Counted from the first letter of the stretch, positions 44,453-54,171 are shown. The stretch: 64,000 bases of DNA from Verrucomicrobium spinosum DSM 4136 = JCM 18804 (GCF_000172155.1 NZ_ABIZ01000001.1:5365105-5429104); one strand, 5' to 3'. The notes: generated from the letters alone by a model not told the origin. Program-made: numbers and translations.

Positions 44453-46276
44453 CTAGGAAACCTGCGTTGGCAAATCAGAATATGAAGAAAGTTTCAGCAT
44501 GTATTCACCCACACGCCCTTCCCGAGGAACGAAGCCAAAATCCGCGAGGAGCGTCTGCACCGGGACGTTTTTGGCCGTCGGCACGTATTCGCCATTCACG
44601 GCATCATAGCCCAACTCCCGCGCCAAACGGGCGAGATGGTTGAGGGTCCAGTGCTCCACCGTCCGCCCCATGGCTCTACAGCTCATCAGCCAGCTGTCCA
44701 AACGGAGCAAACTCTCCTCTCCAAGGACCTTCGTGCCCAGCACCACCGCGATCAAGCCGTAGTCACCAAACTTGTCCGCCAGACTCACGGCAAAGGCCAC
44801 GGAGCCGGACTCGGCCATCATCTCCTCCACTGCGGCGCGGGAGTGACGCCGGGTGGTGAGGTTGAACTGGTTGGTCTTGGTGATGAGATCCACCACGCGG
44901 TCCAGATTGGCTCCGTTCACAGGCTGGGCCTCCGCCTTCATCCCTAGTGAGGCAAGATAGTCCTCGGGTGAGGCAGCGCTCTCCTGACTGGCGCGTCTGG
45001 AACTTTCGGCCTGATACTGCGCAGTGCGTTCCGCATCCGCACTGTTCACGTCCACGGCCTCAAAAGCCAGAGACTCCTGTAGCGCCCGGATGTAGAGGTC
45101 CGGATCGACCGGAGCCTCAATGACCGTCACCTCCGGTAGCTCCGCCCGCATGCGCTCACGCTCCACAGGGTTGTCATCGAAGAACACAAAGCTGTCCAGG
45201 CCCAGGTTAAGCTCCATCGCCATCAGACGCAGTCGAGTGGGTTTGGGGTCCCAACTCGCATGAAACGACGCGAAGTCGGTGAGCTTCAGCACCATCTCCT
45301 CGTTTTTCTCGAAGGGCTCCCGGGCATCGGCATCGTTGTTTTTGGATGATACGGCGAGAATGACACCCGAGTCCTTGAGGCGCTTCGCGTACTTCTGAAA
45401 CGCGGTGAAGGCCTGCCCTTCCCCGGTACCACCCACAGCGATGCCATGGGGACCACTTTCCCCCACCACACCGCCCCAGAGGGTATTGTCCAGATCCAGC
45501 ACCAGCACCTTTCGCCGTCCGGAGGTCAGCGCACGCACTCCAGTGGCCAAATGACGGCCCACCAGCGACAATCCCGCGGGCGAGAAAGGTTGCTTGAGCC
45601 AGTGGTAGTTGCGCTCGTCATAAAACTCCGCCTTGCCACGCCAGGCGCTGACGCTTTCGAGATCCACATAGTACGCACCCGCAGGAAGCGCCGTCCGAAG
45701 ATCTGCATTGACACGCTGCACCAGCTCCACCGTACCACCACGTCGTGAGGAAAGACTGTAGCCTAGGGGACCGGGATGCACCCAGTCGTAGGAGACCTGC
45801 ACCAGTTTGACCTTCAGCCGGACTACCTGGGCCCACACCTGTCCGAGAAAGGCCAGTTCGTCATCCACGCGCTCAGCCACTCCACGATCGCCAACCCCAA
45901 GGAGACGCTGGTTCCACGGCAACACCACAATCACCGCCGGAGCCTGGTCCGGCGTCAATTGCATAAGCTCCTGCAGCACCTGGTCATACTCTCCATCCTT
46001 TACACTCACCCGCAGACCCTCTGACCACGCCCAGGCAGTGACCACCGGCGGCAGGTAGGTCGTAGTGCACTGCCCGAGCAGGAGCACCTCCACAACAGGT
46101 GTGTCGCCGGCGGAGCCCGGCAGATCTTTTTGCAGCAGTTTCCCGAGCTGGGCGACCTGCCCCGGTTCCACGGTGGACACCCCCTTCCGGGCCAGCCGCA
46201 GAGCCTCATTGAGGGCACCATCCTTACGCAAGCGGCGATAGTTGGCAACGAGGTCCGGTGAGACGTTGGGCTCCAT
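44453..46276 (-). CDS. FkbH-like HAD-superfamily protein (carrier-protein glyceryl/acyl loading)
   Basis: The 607-residue protein has an N-terminal SGNH-like region (about 60-240, VEVLLLGQCTTTYLPPVVTA) and the HAD core with motif I VLVLDLDNTLWGGVVGE (first Asp about residue 261). A later FVFFDDNPVERERMRAELPE matches HAD motif IV, and a GNAT-like part follows (TRRHSRAAVEEMMAESG). In polyketide pathways FkbH enzymes dephosphorylate 1,3-bisphosphoglycerate and load glyceryl on an acyl carrier protein. The carrier gene lies 58 bases upstream on the same strand, supporting such a role here. The glyceryl identity of the substrate is inferred. Confidence 0.85.
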   Translation of the reverse strand: MEPNVSPDLVANYRRLRKDGALNEALRLARKGVSTVEPGQVAQLGKLLQKDLPGSAGDTPVVEVLLLGQCTTTYLPPVVTAWAWSEGLRVSVKDGEYDQVLQELMQLTPDQAPAVIVVLPWNQRLLGVGDRGVAERVDDELAFLGQVWAQVVRLKVKLVQVSYDWVHPGPLGYSLSSRRGGTVELVQRVNADLRTALPAGAYYVDLESVSAWRGKAEFYDERNYHWLKQPFSPAGLSLVGRHLATGVRALTSGRRKVLVLDLDNTLWGGVVGESGPHGIAVGGTGEGQAFTAFQKYAKRLKDSGVILAVSSKNNDADAREPFEKNEEMVLKLTDFASFHASWDPKPTRLRLMAMELNLGLDSFVFFDDNPVERERMRAELPEVTVIEAPVDPDLYIRALQESLAFEAVDVNSADAERTAQYQAESSRRASQESAASPEDYLASLGMKAEAQPVNGANLDRVVDLITKTNQFNLTTRRHSRAAVEEMMAESGSVAFAVSLADKFGDYGLIAVVLGTKVLGEESLLRLDSWLMSCRAMGRTVEHWTLNHLARLARELGYDAVNGEYVPTAKNVPVQTLLADFGFVPREGRVGEYMLKLSSYSDLPTQVS

Positions 46277-46334
46277 GATGGGTCAGCTCAGAAAAGAAAA
46301 ACAGGATGCGGTTCCGGCAGGACAGGCGTGCGCC

Positions 46335-46571
46335 CTACTTCTTCTTTTTCCTGTCGATGAGTTCCACAAGGTCACCCACGTTCTTCAGGTAGGCCATTTC
46401 TGAGGTGGACAGGCGCACCTTGAAAGCATCCTCCACTTCCAACATCAAGGTCACATGCTGGACAGAGTCCCATGCCTCAATGTCCTGGGCAGTGGTTTCA
46501 TTGGCGATCACCAGCGAGTCATCGTCGAAGACATTGCGAAAAACTTCCTGAAGCTGCGCGAGAGTACTCAT
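46335..46571 (-). CDS. Acyl carrier protein
   Basis: The 78-residue acidic protein has the four-helix carrier pattern and phosphopantetheine attachment at Ser36 (IEAWDSVQHVTLMLEVEDAF). It lacks a longer N-terminal region and ends in a Lys run (RKKKK). It is the first gene of the cluster and probably receives its acyl group from the FkbH-like protein encoded 58 bases downstream. It is distinct from the fatty-acid carrier, whose usual motif is DSLD. Confidence 0.93.
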   Translation of the reverse strand: MSTLAQLQEVFRNVFDDDSLVIANETTAQDIEAWDSVQHVTLMLEVEDAFKVRLSTSEMAYLKNVGDLVELIDRKKKK

Positions 46572-46701
46572 GGTGCTTTCGCTAGCTCAACCTGGGTTTT
46601 TATCAACCCGGTGTTGCAGAAGGCCTTTTCAGAGCCGGATTTGCGCCCCGCCGTTTCTCGACAACTCCCCCGCGCTGACCTAGTTTGGGCAAAATCTGAC
46701 C

Positions 46702-47922
46702 ATGAAATCCCCTTTCCTTCTCACACTCTGTGCCGCTCTAGCAACCACTCTGGTGGCCCTGCCATCTTGTTCCAAAAAACAGGCACCGCCAACCGTTGGC
46801 AACGAAGAGGCCACAACGACGCCCCCGGCTTACAAAGCCTTGGCTGACGTCCCAGAGGCAGATCGCACGGCCCTCGACGCCTTCGCAAAAAAGCTGGAGC
46901 AGGATCTGAAGGATGGGAACGCCGCCGGAGTCAAGGCAGCTTTCAATCTGAAAGGCATCATCTCCAAGATCCTCTCCGGAGTGCAGACCTCCGGTCCGGA
47001 CATGGACAAGTTCCGCCTCGGCCTGAACCAGGGCTTGAGGCAGAATCTGGACCACCTCGTCAAGACGTGGGCGGAGCAGCAGGTGACTTACAAGCACCTT
47101 GTCATCCATGAAGGCATGCCCAAACCCAGGTTCCGTTTTTCCTCAGACACCATGGGCACCATCCTCCTCGACTTCACCGTTGAAAAGGACTCCGAGGGCA
47201 AGTTGGGCATCGTGGATTTCTACAACCAGGTGCTGGGCTCCGGCATGGTAGAGCAGAGCCGGCAGGCCGCACTTCCCGCTTTGGCGGAAATGGACAAGTC
47301 CTTCATGAAACGACTCTTCGACAAACCCAACACCAAATTGGAGGACATCGAGAAGTTCGGCAAACTCTCAGACAAGTTCCGCCAACAGGATCACAAGGGC
47401 GTCGTTGAGGTGTACAACTCGATGCCAACGGAGATGAAAAGCAACATCACGGCAAATGCCATGTACCTGGGTGCGCTGCAGGCCGCGGGGGATATGGAGG
47501 GCTACAAGAAGGCTCTACAGGCCTCTGCAAACCAATACACCTCTGCCAACTTCCAGTTCAAGCTGGTGGATCTTTACTACATGGAGAAAAACTATGACAA
47601 GGCCATCGAGTGCCTGGATGGATTCATGGCAGCGTTGGAACAAGACGCGGAACTCCTCTCGTGGAAGGGTCAACTTCAGGTGGCCAAAGGCGAACCCGCC
47701 CTTGCAGCCACCACGATCCGCGAAGCCCTGGCCCTGGAGCCGAAGAACACCGAGGTCCATGCCCAGGGGTTGGATGTCTTCCTGGCCGCCAAGGACTTTG
47801 AGGCAGCGGCCACCAGCATGAAGTTCCTGGAAAGCACAGGGAAGTATAACTTCAAGGACTCCCTGAAGGATCCGCTCTGGGCGGAGTTCCTCCAGTCCCC
47901 TGCCTCCCTGCCCTGGCGCTGA
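46702..47922 (+). CDS. TPR-containing lipoprotein
   Basis: The 406-residue protein has a lipoprotein signal (LCAALATTLVALPSC). The mature protein is helical and ends in tetratricopeptide-like repeats (about residues 260-390: VDLYYMEKNYDKAIECLDGF, then LSWKGQLQVAKGEPALAATT). TPRs bind other proteins. It is divergent from the acyl carrier gene with 130 bases between starts, so it might share control with the acylation cluster. No enzymatic motif is visible. Confidence 0.75.
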   Translation: MKSPFLLTLCAALATTLVALPSCSKKQAPPTVGNEEATTTPPAYKALADVPEADRTALDAFAKKLEQDLKDGNAAGVKAAFNLKGIISKILSGVQTSGPDMDKFRLGLNQGLRQNLDHLVKTWAEQQVTYKHLVIHEGMPKPRFRFSSDTMGTILLDFTVEKDSEGKLGIVDFYNQVLGSGMVEQSRQAALPALAEMDKSFMKRLFDKPNTKLEDIEKFGKLSDKFRQQDHKGVVEVYNSMPTEMKSNITANAMYLGALQAAGDMEGYKKALQASANQYTSANFQFKLVDLYYMEKNYDKAIECLDGFMAALEQDAELLSWKGQLQVAKGEPALAATTIREALALEPKNTEVHAQGLDVFLAAKDFEAAATSMKFLESTGKYNFKDSLKDPLWAEFLQSPASLPWR

Positions 47923-48006
47923 TCCGGTGCCAGGCAGAAGCACAAAAGTACCTCTTGCTGGCACAAAGGAGCGCCAGTTGCGGTCGGGAATGCCCGTATT
48001 CCCCGC

Positions 48007-49470
48007 ATGACCCGACGTTTTGTGATTTCTGCGCTCACGGTTCTTGCCGCCGCCATGGCCGCACCCGCCTCCCCTGCTGCTCCGGTTTTCAAAGCCGGGG
48101 CGCACGCTCAGGACATTTCCCCCACGCATTTCCCCTCACCCGTGAACGGAGGCATGAAGGGCGGCTTTGCCAAGGGCATTACGGATCCCATTCACGCCCG
48201 CTGTCTGGCCCTGCAGGATGGCAGCAAGGCCATGATTCTCGCAGTGGTGGACGCTTGCATGATCCCCCTGGACATCTGCGACAAAGCCAAAGCGGCAGCC
48301 TCGGCCAAAACGGGCGTGCCGGTGGAACGCATGCTCATCTCCGCCACACACACGCACAGCTCCGCGACGATGACGCCCGTGTTTCAGAGCGATCCCGATC
48401 CGGCCTACCTCGCCACCTTGCCCGACCGCATCGCCCTTGGACTGATCACGGCGTATCAAAACCTCGAACCCGCTGAGGCTGGCTGGGCGGTGGGCGAAGA
48501 TGCCACGCAGGTCTTCAACCGCCGCTGGCTCGTGAAGGAGGGTGAGAGCTATGAGAACCCCTTCGATGGCAAGGCCGACCGCGCCTGGATGAACCCCGGC
48601 GTGGGCAATGCCAAGGTGAGCGGGCCGACTGGACCAGTGGACCCCCAGGTGGCGGTCTTCGCCGTGCGTTCTGCAGCCGACCACCGCCCGATCGCGGTCC
48701 TGGCCAACTACAGTCTGCACTATGTGGGCGGCAATCCTCCCATCTCCGCCGACTACTTTGCCGCTTTTGCCAATGAACTCGCACACCAGTTGGAGACAGG
48801 CGACCATCGCTATCAAAACAAGCCACCCTTTGTGGGCATCATGTCCAACGGAACGAGCGGCAACATCAACAACCTCAACTTCGGTGCCACGGTCCCTGCC
48901 GGCAGACTTCGCGCCGGACAACGCATTCAGGAGGTGGCCGCATCCGTGGCCGGGGCTGCCATGAAGGCCTACGGTGCCGTCCCCTGGAAAAAAGACCTCA
49001 CGCTGGACTCCCGGGAAGAGGTGCTCCACCTGGACGTTCGGAAGGCCTCCGGGGAAGAACTGGTTCGAGCCCGTAACTTGCTGAACTCCGTCCCCAAAGA
49101 CAAGGACGGGCAGTGGGCGGACCGCAAGGCCATCTACGCACGGGAGGCCCTGCTGCTGGACGCCTACCCTGACAAGGTGCCGGTGAAGCTGCAGGCGCAT
49201 CGGATCGGCGATCTCGCCATCACCAGCATTCCCTGCGAGGTGTTTGTGGAGATCGGCCTGGACCTGAAAAAGACGAACCCCTTCAAAGGCAGTTTCACCA
49301 TCTCCCTGGCCAATGGTTACAACGGCTATCTTCCCACCACAGAGCATCACGCCATGGGTGGCTATGAGACATGGAGGGCCCGCAGCAGCTATCTGGAGGT
49401 GCCGGCGGCAGACAAGATCAGCACCTCCTTGAAGGCGATGCTCGCCAGCTTGAAGAAGGACGCCTCCTGA
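48007..49470 (+). CDS. Secreted neutral/alkaline ceramidase-like hydrolase
   Basis: The 487-residue protein has a signal peptide (VISALTVLAAAMAAPASPAA). The core is like the N-terminal domain of neutral ceramidases: KAGAHAQDISPTHFPSP, then ERMLISATHTHSSATM with the histidine zinc-site motif near residue 115, and VANYSLHYVGGNP with another conserved His. Later GIMSNGTSGNINNLNF matches. The domain also occurs in many PVC proteins of unknown substrate. A C-terminal ceramidase immunoglobulin-like part is missing, so ceramide cleavage is not assured. It follows the TPR gene by 84 bases. Confidence 0.75.
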   Translation: MTRRFVISALTVLAAAMAAPASPAAPVFKAGAHAQDISPTHFPSPVNGGMKGGFAKGITDPIHARCLALQDGSKAMILAVVDACMIPLDICDKAKAAASAKTGVPVERMLISATHTHSSATMTPVFQSDPDPAYLATLPDRIALGLITAYQNLEPAEAGWAVGEDATQVFNRRWLVKEGESYENPFDGKADRAWMNPGVGNAKVSGPTGPVDPQVAVFAVRSAADHRPIAVLANYSLHYVGGNPPISADYFAAFANELAHQLETGDHRYQNKPPFVGIMSNGTSGNINNLNFGATVPAGRLRAGQRIQEVAASVAGAAMKAYGAVPWKKDLTLDSREEVLHLDVRKASGEELVRARNLLNSVPKDKDGQWADRKAIYAREALLLDAYPDKVPVKLQAHRIGDLAITSIPCEVFVEIGLDLKKTNPFKGSFTISLANGYNGYLPTTEHHAMGGYETWRARSSYLEVPAADKISTSLKAMLASLKKDAS

Positions 49471-49627
49471 GGTTCCAGGAAGCACCGTCGCCAGGGCGGA
49501 GGGTGCGACAGCCTCGATGCAGCCCGGTCAGGCAAAGGAAAAGCGTGCTTTGCAGAGGCAAATTCGCTATCTATTGGGAAAACGCCGCAGGTTATCCTGT
49601 GGCGGAACCCCCATCCTGACAGCACCT

Positions 49628-50806
49628 ATGCAACCTCCCGTTTTCCGGGCCGTCTTGGCGGCGGCCGCTGGCCTTCTGTGCCTGCCCTCCTTGATCGGGG
49701 CGCAGCCCAACCTCGCCCAGCCTGTGAATCCCGCCCTGCTCTACTGGCAGGGCATCGGACTCCTCACAGAGATGACCCGCAATGAGGTCGCCCTGTTGCA
49801 AGGGCATCGCAATGGCAACCATTGGGACCCGGAGAACGTCCGCGCCCTTCTCTCCCACCAGAAGGCCGCCCTCAACCGCTTCACCAAAGCCGGTGTCTCC
49901 ACCGCCCCTTGCGACTGGGGTCTGACCATGGAGGAGGGCCCCTTCATGCCCCTGCCTCACTTGGGCAAGATGCAGACCCTCTGCAATCTGGGACTCATGA
50001 AGGCGGCACTCGAATTCAACGAAAACCGCAAAGGCCACGCCCTGGATGCCGTGGAAGCCGTCCGACGCGCCGCGCGACATTTGGGCGACAGTGACATGCT
50101 GGTGACCGCGATTGCGCAGTACTCAACCGAGAGCGATGCTCTCGCCCTGCTGGCCAAGCACCTGCTGACCCTGGATGAAGCCACGCGTCGGGAACTGCTC
50201 ACCAGACAGACCAAACTGCCCCCCCTGCGCACCATGGCTCAGGCCGTGTCTGGCGAACGGGGCTTTGCAGCGTGGGCAGAGCAACAGGCGACGGAGGTGG
50301 CCACGCTGATGATGCTACAGAATTCGAGTCAAGCCGGGGGAGCTCCCACAGAGAGCGCCCCTGCCCCCACTCCCGCAGGGGTGGAGGAGCACCTGTTTTC
50401 CTCCCTCACCCCGGAACTGCTGACTGCCTGGCTGGCGGAAATGAGGTCACGCTATGCTGAGGCCGAGTCCGCCCTCACCCTCCCTTGGCCACAATCCCAA
50501 TCGGCCATCAAGGAACTCCAGGAACGCCTGAAAGCGGGCAATCCTCTGGTGCGCACCATCTTCCCCTCCCTACAGGCTGCAAGGGACACCCAAGCCCGTA
50601 CGGAGACGCACCTGCTGATGGTCAACCTGGCTCTCCTCCACGGGCCAGGGCTGACGCCCGAGATCGCCGCAAAAGCCGCCGATGCCTTCGCTGGGCAGCC
50701 TATCCAGTTCAAAAGCAACCCGGATGGGGGTTACACGCTTTCCAGCCTCCAGGCAGTGCGGGGCAAGCCGGTGTCCCTGAAATTTACAGCCCCCAAGCAA
50801 AACTAG
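49628..50806 (+). CDS. Secreted hypothetical protein, 392 residues
   Basis: The protein has a signal peptide (VLAAAAGLLCLPSLIGA). The mature part is mainly helical, with ALLYWQGIGLLTEMTRNEVA at the start, a Pro/Ala linker near residue 250 and a conserved-looking C-terminal part (DAFAGQPIQFKSNPDGGYTL). I do not recognise a family; the N-terminal motif occurs in PVC proteins of unknown role. The frame is open upstream, but ATG 49628 starts directly with the signal. Confidence 0.65.
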   Translation: MQPPVFRAVLAAAAGLLCLPSLIGAQPNLAQPVNPALLYWQGIGLLTEMTRNEVALLQGHRNGNHWDPENVRALLSHQKAALNRFTKAGVSTAPCDWGLTMEEGPFMPLPHLGKMQTLCNLGLMKAALEFNENRKGHALDAVEAVRRAARHLGDSDMLVTAIAQYSTESDALALLAKHLLTLDEATRRELLTRQTKLPPLRTMAQAVSGERGFAAWAEQQATEVATLMMLQNSSQAGGAPTESAPAPTPAGVEEHLFSSLTPELLTAWLAEMRSRYAEAESALTLPWPQSQSAIKELQERLKAGNPLVRTIFPSLQAARDTQARTETHLLMVNLALLHGPGLTPEIAAKAADAFAGQPIQFKSNPDGGYTLSSLQAVRGKPVSLKFTAPKQN

Positions 50807-50890
50807 AATTTCTGAACTCTTGTTAAGCAATCCTGTCAAAAACGGATCTCTGGCGAGCGCCCTCCAGCACTCGCCCCCTTTTATCAGGTC

Positions 50891-51619
50891 ATGAATCCGT
50901 CCTCTCCCACGGATCCCGTTCCTGCCGGACCGAAGATCCTCTATCACGATGAGTGGGTGCCCAACCGGACCCGTCGGCGCATGGCAGCCGCGCTGGCTGG
51001 CACCACGGCGGGAGCATTGCTGGGAGCAGCAGGCTACCCGTGGATCGCTGGCAAACGGCAACAGGAGCTGGTCACCCTCTTGGACCGGGCCTGGAACGGC
51101 ACCCCGAAGTCCCCCCGAGAACTGGTCCAGCGCATCAGAGAAGAGGCCGGTGACCGTGAGAGCACCCATCGCCCCATGGTTCTGGACGCCACCGGCGTGG
51201 CGTACCAGACGTTTCTAGAAGAGCTCCAACTCCTGCACATCCGGCCCAAGGATCTGCTGGCCGCCCACTTCCGCACCCGCCAAGGGGTAAACAACGAACT
51301 GCCCGGCCGCCATCTCTGGAAAAACATGGTGGCCACCCTGCGGATGGCGGATCGTCTTCAGGACGAACTGGGCGTCCGGTTGGTGACCATTGCCAGTGCC
51401 TACCGCAGTCCCGCCTACAACGCCACCTGCCCCGGTGCCGCTCCGCAGTCCTTCCACCTCCATAACCTCGCACTGGACTTGGTGTACGACTGCCCTCCTG
51501 CCAAGGTGGCCGAGGCCGCCCACGCCCTGCGAAACCGCGGCTTTTTCCGCGGTGGCATTGGGAAGTATCCCAGTTTCACCCACATCGACACGCGCGGAAA
51601 AAATGCGGACTGGGGCTGA
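50891..51619 (+). CDS. M15-family peptidase-like protein (DUF882/YcbK type)
   Basis: The 242-residue protein is membrane-anchored by a hydrophobic Ala-rich segment (about 33-52, ALAGTTAGALLGAAGYP). The C-terminal domain carries the zinc-peptidase pattern: ASAYRSPAYNATCPGAAPQS, then SFHLHNLALDLVYDC with His and Asp ligands, and FTHIDTRG with the third His. M15/YcbK proteins cleave peptide stems of peptidoglycan. Gly of the usual HxxGxAxD motif is replaced by Asn, so activity may be altered. It follows the hypothetical gene by 84 bases. Confidence 0.75.
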   Translation: MNPSSPTDPVPAGPKILYHDEWVPNRTRRRMAAALAGTTAGALLGAAGYPWIAGKRQQELVTLLDRAWNGTPKSPRELVQRIREEAGDRESTHRPMVLDATGVAYQTFLEELQLLHIRPKDLLAAHFRTRQGVNNELPGRHLWKNMVATLRMADRLQDELGVRLVTIASAYRSPAYNATCPGAAPQSFHLHNLALDLVYDCPPAKVAEAAHALRNRGFFRGGIGKYPSFTHIDTRGKNADWG

Positions 51620-52090
51620 GGAATGAGGCTTTCGGAAGTTGGAATAACGGGCGCTGGGCATGCCTTCCGCATTCGTTTCCGGCCCAGTCGAAGTTCTTCC
51701 GCGAAGAAGCCACAGCCACCAGCCCAACTTTGACGAATTCCCAGCAAGTCCACGTGGAGCAAACAGAAAAATGCGTTCCCGCTCCGATGGAGTTTGGGCG
51801 ATCTGGCACTGTTCTAGGAACCAACAGAGGAAACAAGCCCAACTCGACACCTCCCGCCCCCTTTGCTCCCCGCCCCGCCGGGGACCGTCCAACCCCTGCA
51901 TTTTGCAATCAGAGTCGCGGTTTGCATGACATTTCGGAACTTCCAAGGCCAAACCCTTCACACGTCTCCATAGAGCAATCAAAAATCCAGACTTTGGCAA
52001 CCGCCTCAAAATGAGGCTCATTCGTCAAGACAACCTCCCTTGCGCACGAGCGATCTGTCACAGGGCACATTTGATGCACCAGCAAGGAGC
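51620..52090. other. 471-base gap without a supported gene
   Basis: Frames here are only antisense shadows of neighbours. A short palindrome GCCTCA-AAA-TGAGGC (52003-52017) lies 74 bases before the next start and could be an operator. Nothing else was recognised. Confidence 0.4.
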
Positions 52091-52891
52091 ATGAAGACGC
52101 CCAAACCCTTTCGCACCGAGCTTCGGGGATCCCTCATGGTGCTTGGCATCATCTCCCTCACCAGTTTGAGCGTCAACGCCCAAACCTATTCCAGCTCTAA
52201 TTCCAACGGCAACTCAAACTCCCGACGGACAACGGTCGCCACCTCTTCAACCCGCGAAGAGCCAGGATTCCTGGATCGTCTTTTCTCTCGATCGACACGT
52301 CGGGAAACCACCCAGACCCGGGCCCAGAACCAGCGTCTGCAGCAGCAGGAGTATGCCGCAGCCAGGACCAACAGCCGCTACTATAACCCACCCACTTCCA
52401 CCTACATCCCCACCCAGCCCACGGCCCCGGCGATGACGTTCACAAACCGCACCAGCCAAGCGCGGAGCACGGTGATCTATCAGAACGCGGCACCCCAGCC
52501 AGGCGTTGTCACTTCAAACTACACCTCCAGTTACACCACGAACTCCACCGGCCGCCAGCTCCAGCCCGGGGAATCTGCCACGATCACTTCAGATGGCACG
52601 ATGTACCGGACACAGGAGGGCCAACCCTTCACCAACGAGCCGCAGACTGATTCCCCGGCAGACGCCATCACCCAGCCGCCACGCGACCTCATGCCGGTGA
52701 CGGAGCCCAAGCCCCTCACCCCGCCCAAGGCTCTGCTCGACAGGGAATCCCTGCCAGTGGCGAAGCGCTCCCCCACATTTGGCCGCGTTGTTTCCCCTTA
52801 CCCCCCCCATCATGAGCTGGATGTCACCGGCCTTCCGCCCGGCTCCCTGGCCCGTGACCCCGTTTCGAAACTGATTTTCCGCCTGCCATGA
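52091..52891 (+). CDS. Secreted low-complexity hypothetical protein, 266 residues
   Basis: A signal peptide (SLMVLGIISLTSLSVNA) is followed by a Ser/Asn/Thr/Gln-rich, probably disordered chain with several repeated polar runs (SNSNGNSNSRR, STRRETTQTRAQNQRLQQQE, TTNSTGRQLQPGESATI). The C-terminal third is more ordered (PHHELDVTGLPPGSLARDPV). The composition is that of a surface or matrix protein. Its stop codon overlaps the start of the next gene by ATGA, so the two are co-translated. Confidence 0.65.
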   Translation: MKTPKPFRTELRGSLMVLGIISLTSLSVNAQTYSSSNSNGNSNSRRTTVATSSTREEPGFLDRLFSRSTRRETTQTRAQNQRLQQQEYAAARTNSRYYNPPTSTYIPTQPTAPAMTFTNRTSQARSTVIYQNAAPQPGVVTSNYTSSYTTNSTGRQLQPGESATITSDGTMYRTQEGQPFTNEPQTDSPADAITQPPRDLMPVTEPKPLTPPKALLDRESLPVAKRSPTFGRVVSPYPPHHELDVTGLPPGSLARDPVSKLIFRLP

Positions 52892-53352
52892 TCAAAGCCC
52901 CCGCCACGACCGGAGCCGGAACACCGGCCACCGAAGGAAAGAGTCTTCGGGAACGAGTGGAACACCAGTGGCATCTGTTCGCCAGCGACCAACCAGGTGA
53001 ACGCTTCGTGAATCTCCATAAGCGCCGTCAAGAGCAGCGCCAAGGCAACTTCAGCTGGAGTCGGATACTCTTTGTCGGAGCTGGCATATTGCTGATCATC
53101 GCCGGATTGTTCTTCATGGCGGTGCCTGGACCTGGGCTGCCCGTGCTGGTGGCCGGGCTTGGGTTGATGGGCAGCGAATCCCTCGTCATGGCCCGAGGGC
53201 TGGACTGGACGGAGCTGAAACTGCGTCCGCCCGTATTAAAGCTCAAAACCCGTTGGGACGCTTTAACATCTCGAACCCGTCTGTATTGCTGGTGCGGCGT
53301 CGGGGCCGCTGGTGCCGCCGCCGCCATCTGCCTGCTGATGTGGTGGATGTAG
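52888..53352 (+). CDS. PGPGW-type small membrane protein
   Basis: The 154-residue protein has two membrane segments, the first containing LLIIAGLFFMAVPGPGLPVL; the P-G-P-G turn gives the family its name. A basic N-terminal region (ERFVNLHKRRQEQRQGNF) and a second helix near the end (YCWCGVGAAGAAAAICLLMW) complete it. Function is unknown. The start overlaps the stop of the secreted low-complexity gene (52888-52891). Confidence 0.75.
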   Translation: MIKAPATTGAGTPATEGKSLRERVEHQWHLFASDQPGERFVNLHKRRQEQRQGNFSWSRILFVGAGILLIIAGLFFMAVPGPGLPVLVAGLGLMGSESLVMARGLDWTELKLRPPVLKLKTRWDALTSRTRLYCWCGVGAAGAAAAICLLMWWM

Positions 53353-53363
53353 CCCAAACCGGA

Positions 53364-53792
53364 TCACGCGGCGTCCGGAGCTTCCAAGAGCCCTTTGAGC
53401 CGACGCAGGTCTGACAGCACCATTCGCTGATCCGCGGCAAATTCCGAGTCGGACATGCCCGGCAGACGAAAAAGGGTGAACATCACCTCACTGCCATACG
53501 GAGCGGCCACAACACGCATCGGCACGTGAATCTCGATCTCAGGTGCCGGCCGCACCCAGTGGTCCAGCACCCCCAGGTCATTGCGGGCCGTGAACTGTAC
53601 ACGGATCTGGGCCTCGGGAGTGTCGATGATCCATTCATCGCCCCCGTCGCCACGGCGGATGTTATTACATAAACCGGGCGCCCAGCGCGGCAGATGGGCA
53701 GGATTGGAGGCAAAGTCATAGACCACCTGCGCCTCTCGCAGGATCGAAACGGTGAGCGTGACAGAGTTGGAATGGGGGGCGGGGTCGGACAT
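53364..53792 (-). CDS. SRPBCC-fold (polyketide cyclase/START-like) protein
   Basis: The 142-residue protein has the SRPBCC helix-grip pattern: VTLTVSILREAQVVYDFASN at the start, WAPGLC, and mid strands EIEIHVPMRVVAAPYGSEVM. Such proteins bind hydrophobic ligands or act as cyclases. It converges with the PGPGW gene, with 11 bases between stops. The ATG at 53792 is favoured by family length. Confidence 0.7.
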   Translation of the reverse strand: MSDPAPHSNSVTLTVSILREAQVVYDFASNPAHLPRWAPGLCNNIRRGDGGDEWIIDTPEAQIRVQFTARNDLGVLDHWVRPAPEIEIHVPMRVVAAPYGSEVMFTLFRLPGMSDSEFAADQRMVLSDLRRLKGLLEAPDAA

Positions 53793-54171
53793 GCGCAAAC
53801 CCCAACTTGAGGCGATCCCGCATAACTTGCAAGGCACCTTGCATCTTCCAGAAGCGTAGTATGTTAAAGGAGGCCCGCCGAGTCCGGGCTTGTCACCCTG
53901 CTGTCATGACACCCGCACTGAAAACTTCCAGCCCCGCCCGCCCGGTCATCCGACGGTGGACGGGTGGTCGCGGGCACCGTCTTGACGCCAGCCGCGCTTA
54001 AGCGGGGCAGGCCTTTGCCAGGGATTACCGGCCATTGAGCCCGTCCTGGCCTGCCCTGATTCATTCCTTGCTCCATGCGCACCCACGGGCCTGCGCAGGT
54101 TCTCCACGGCCCGGTCTTACCATGTCCGGAGCCTCTCTCAATCCGTGCCCATATTCCCCTTTTGAAACATC
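53793..54171. other. 379-base gap with a long-stem inverted repeat
   Basis: The 9-base inverted repeat GGGCAGGCC (54005-54013) / GGCCTGCCC (54048-54056) encloses a 34-base loop and lies 116 bases before the GreA/Rnk-like gene. It could be a structured leader. Short ORFs here (for example 53863-54001) have no support. Confidence 0.4.
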
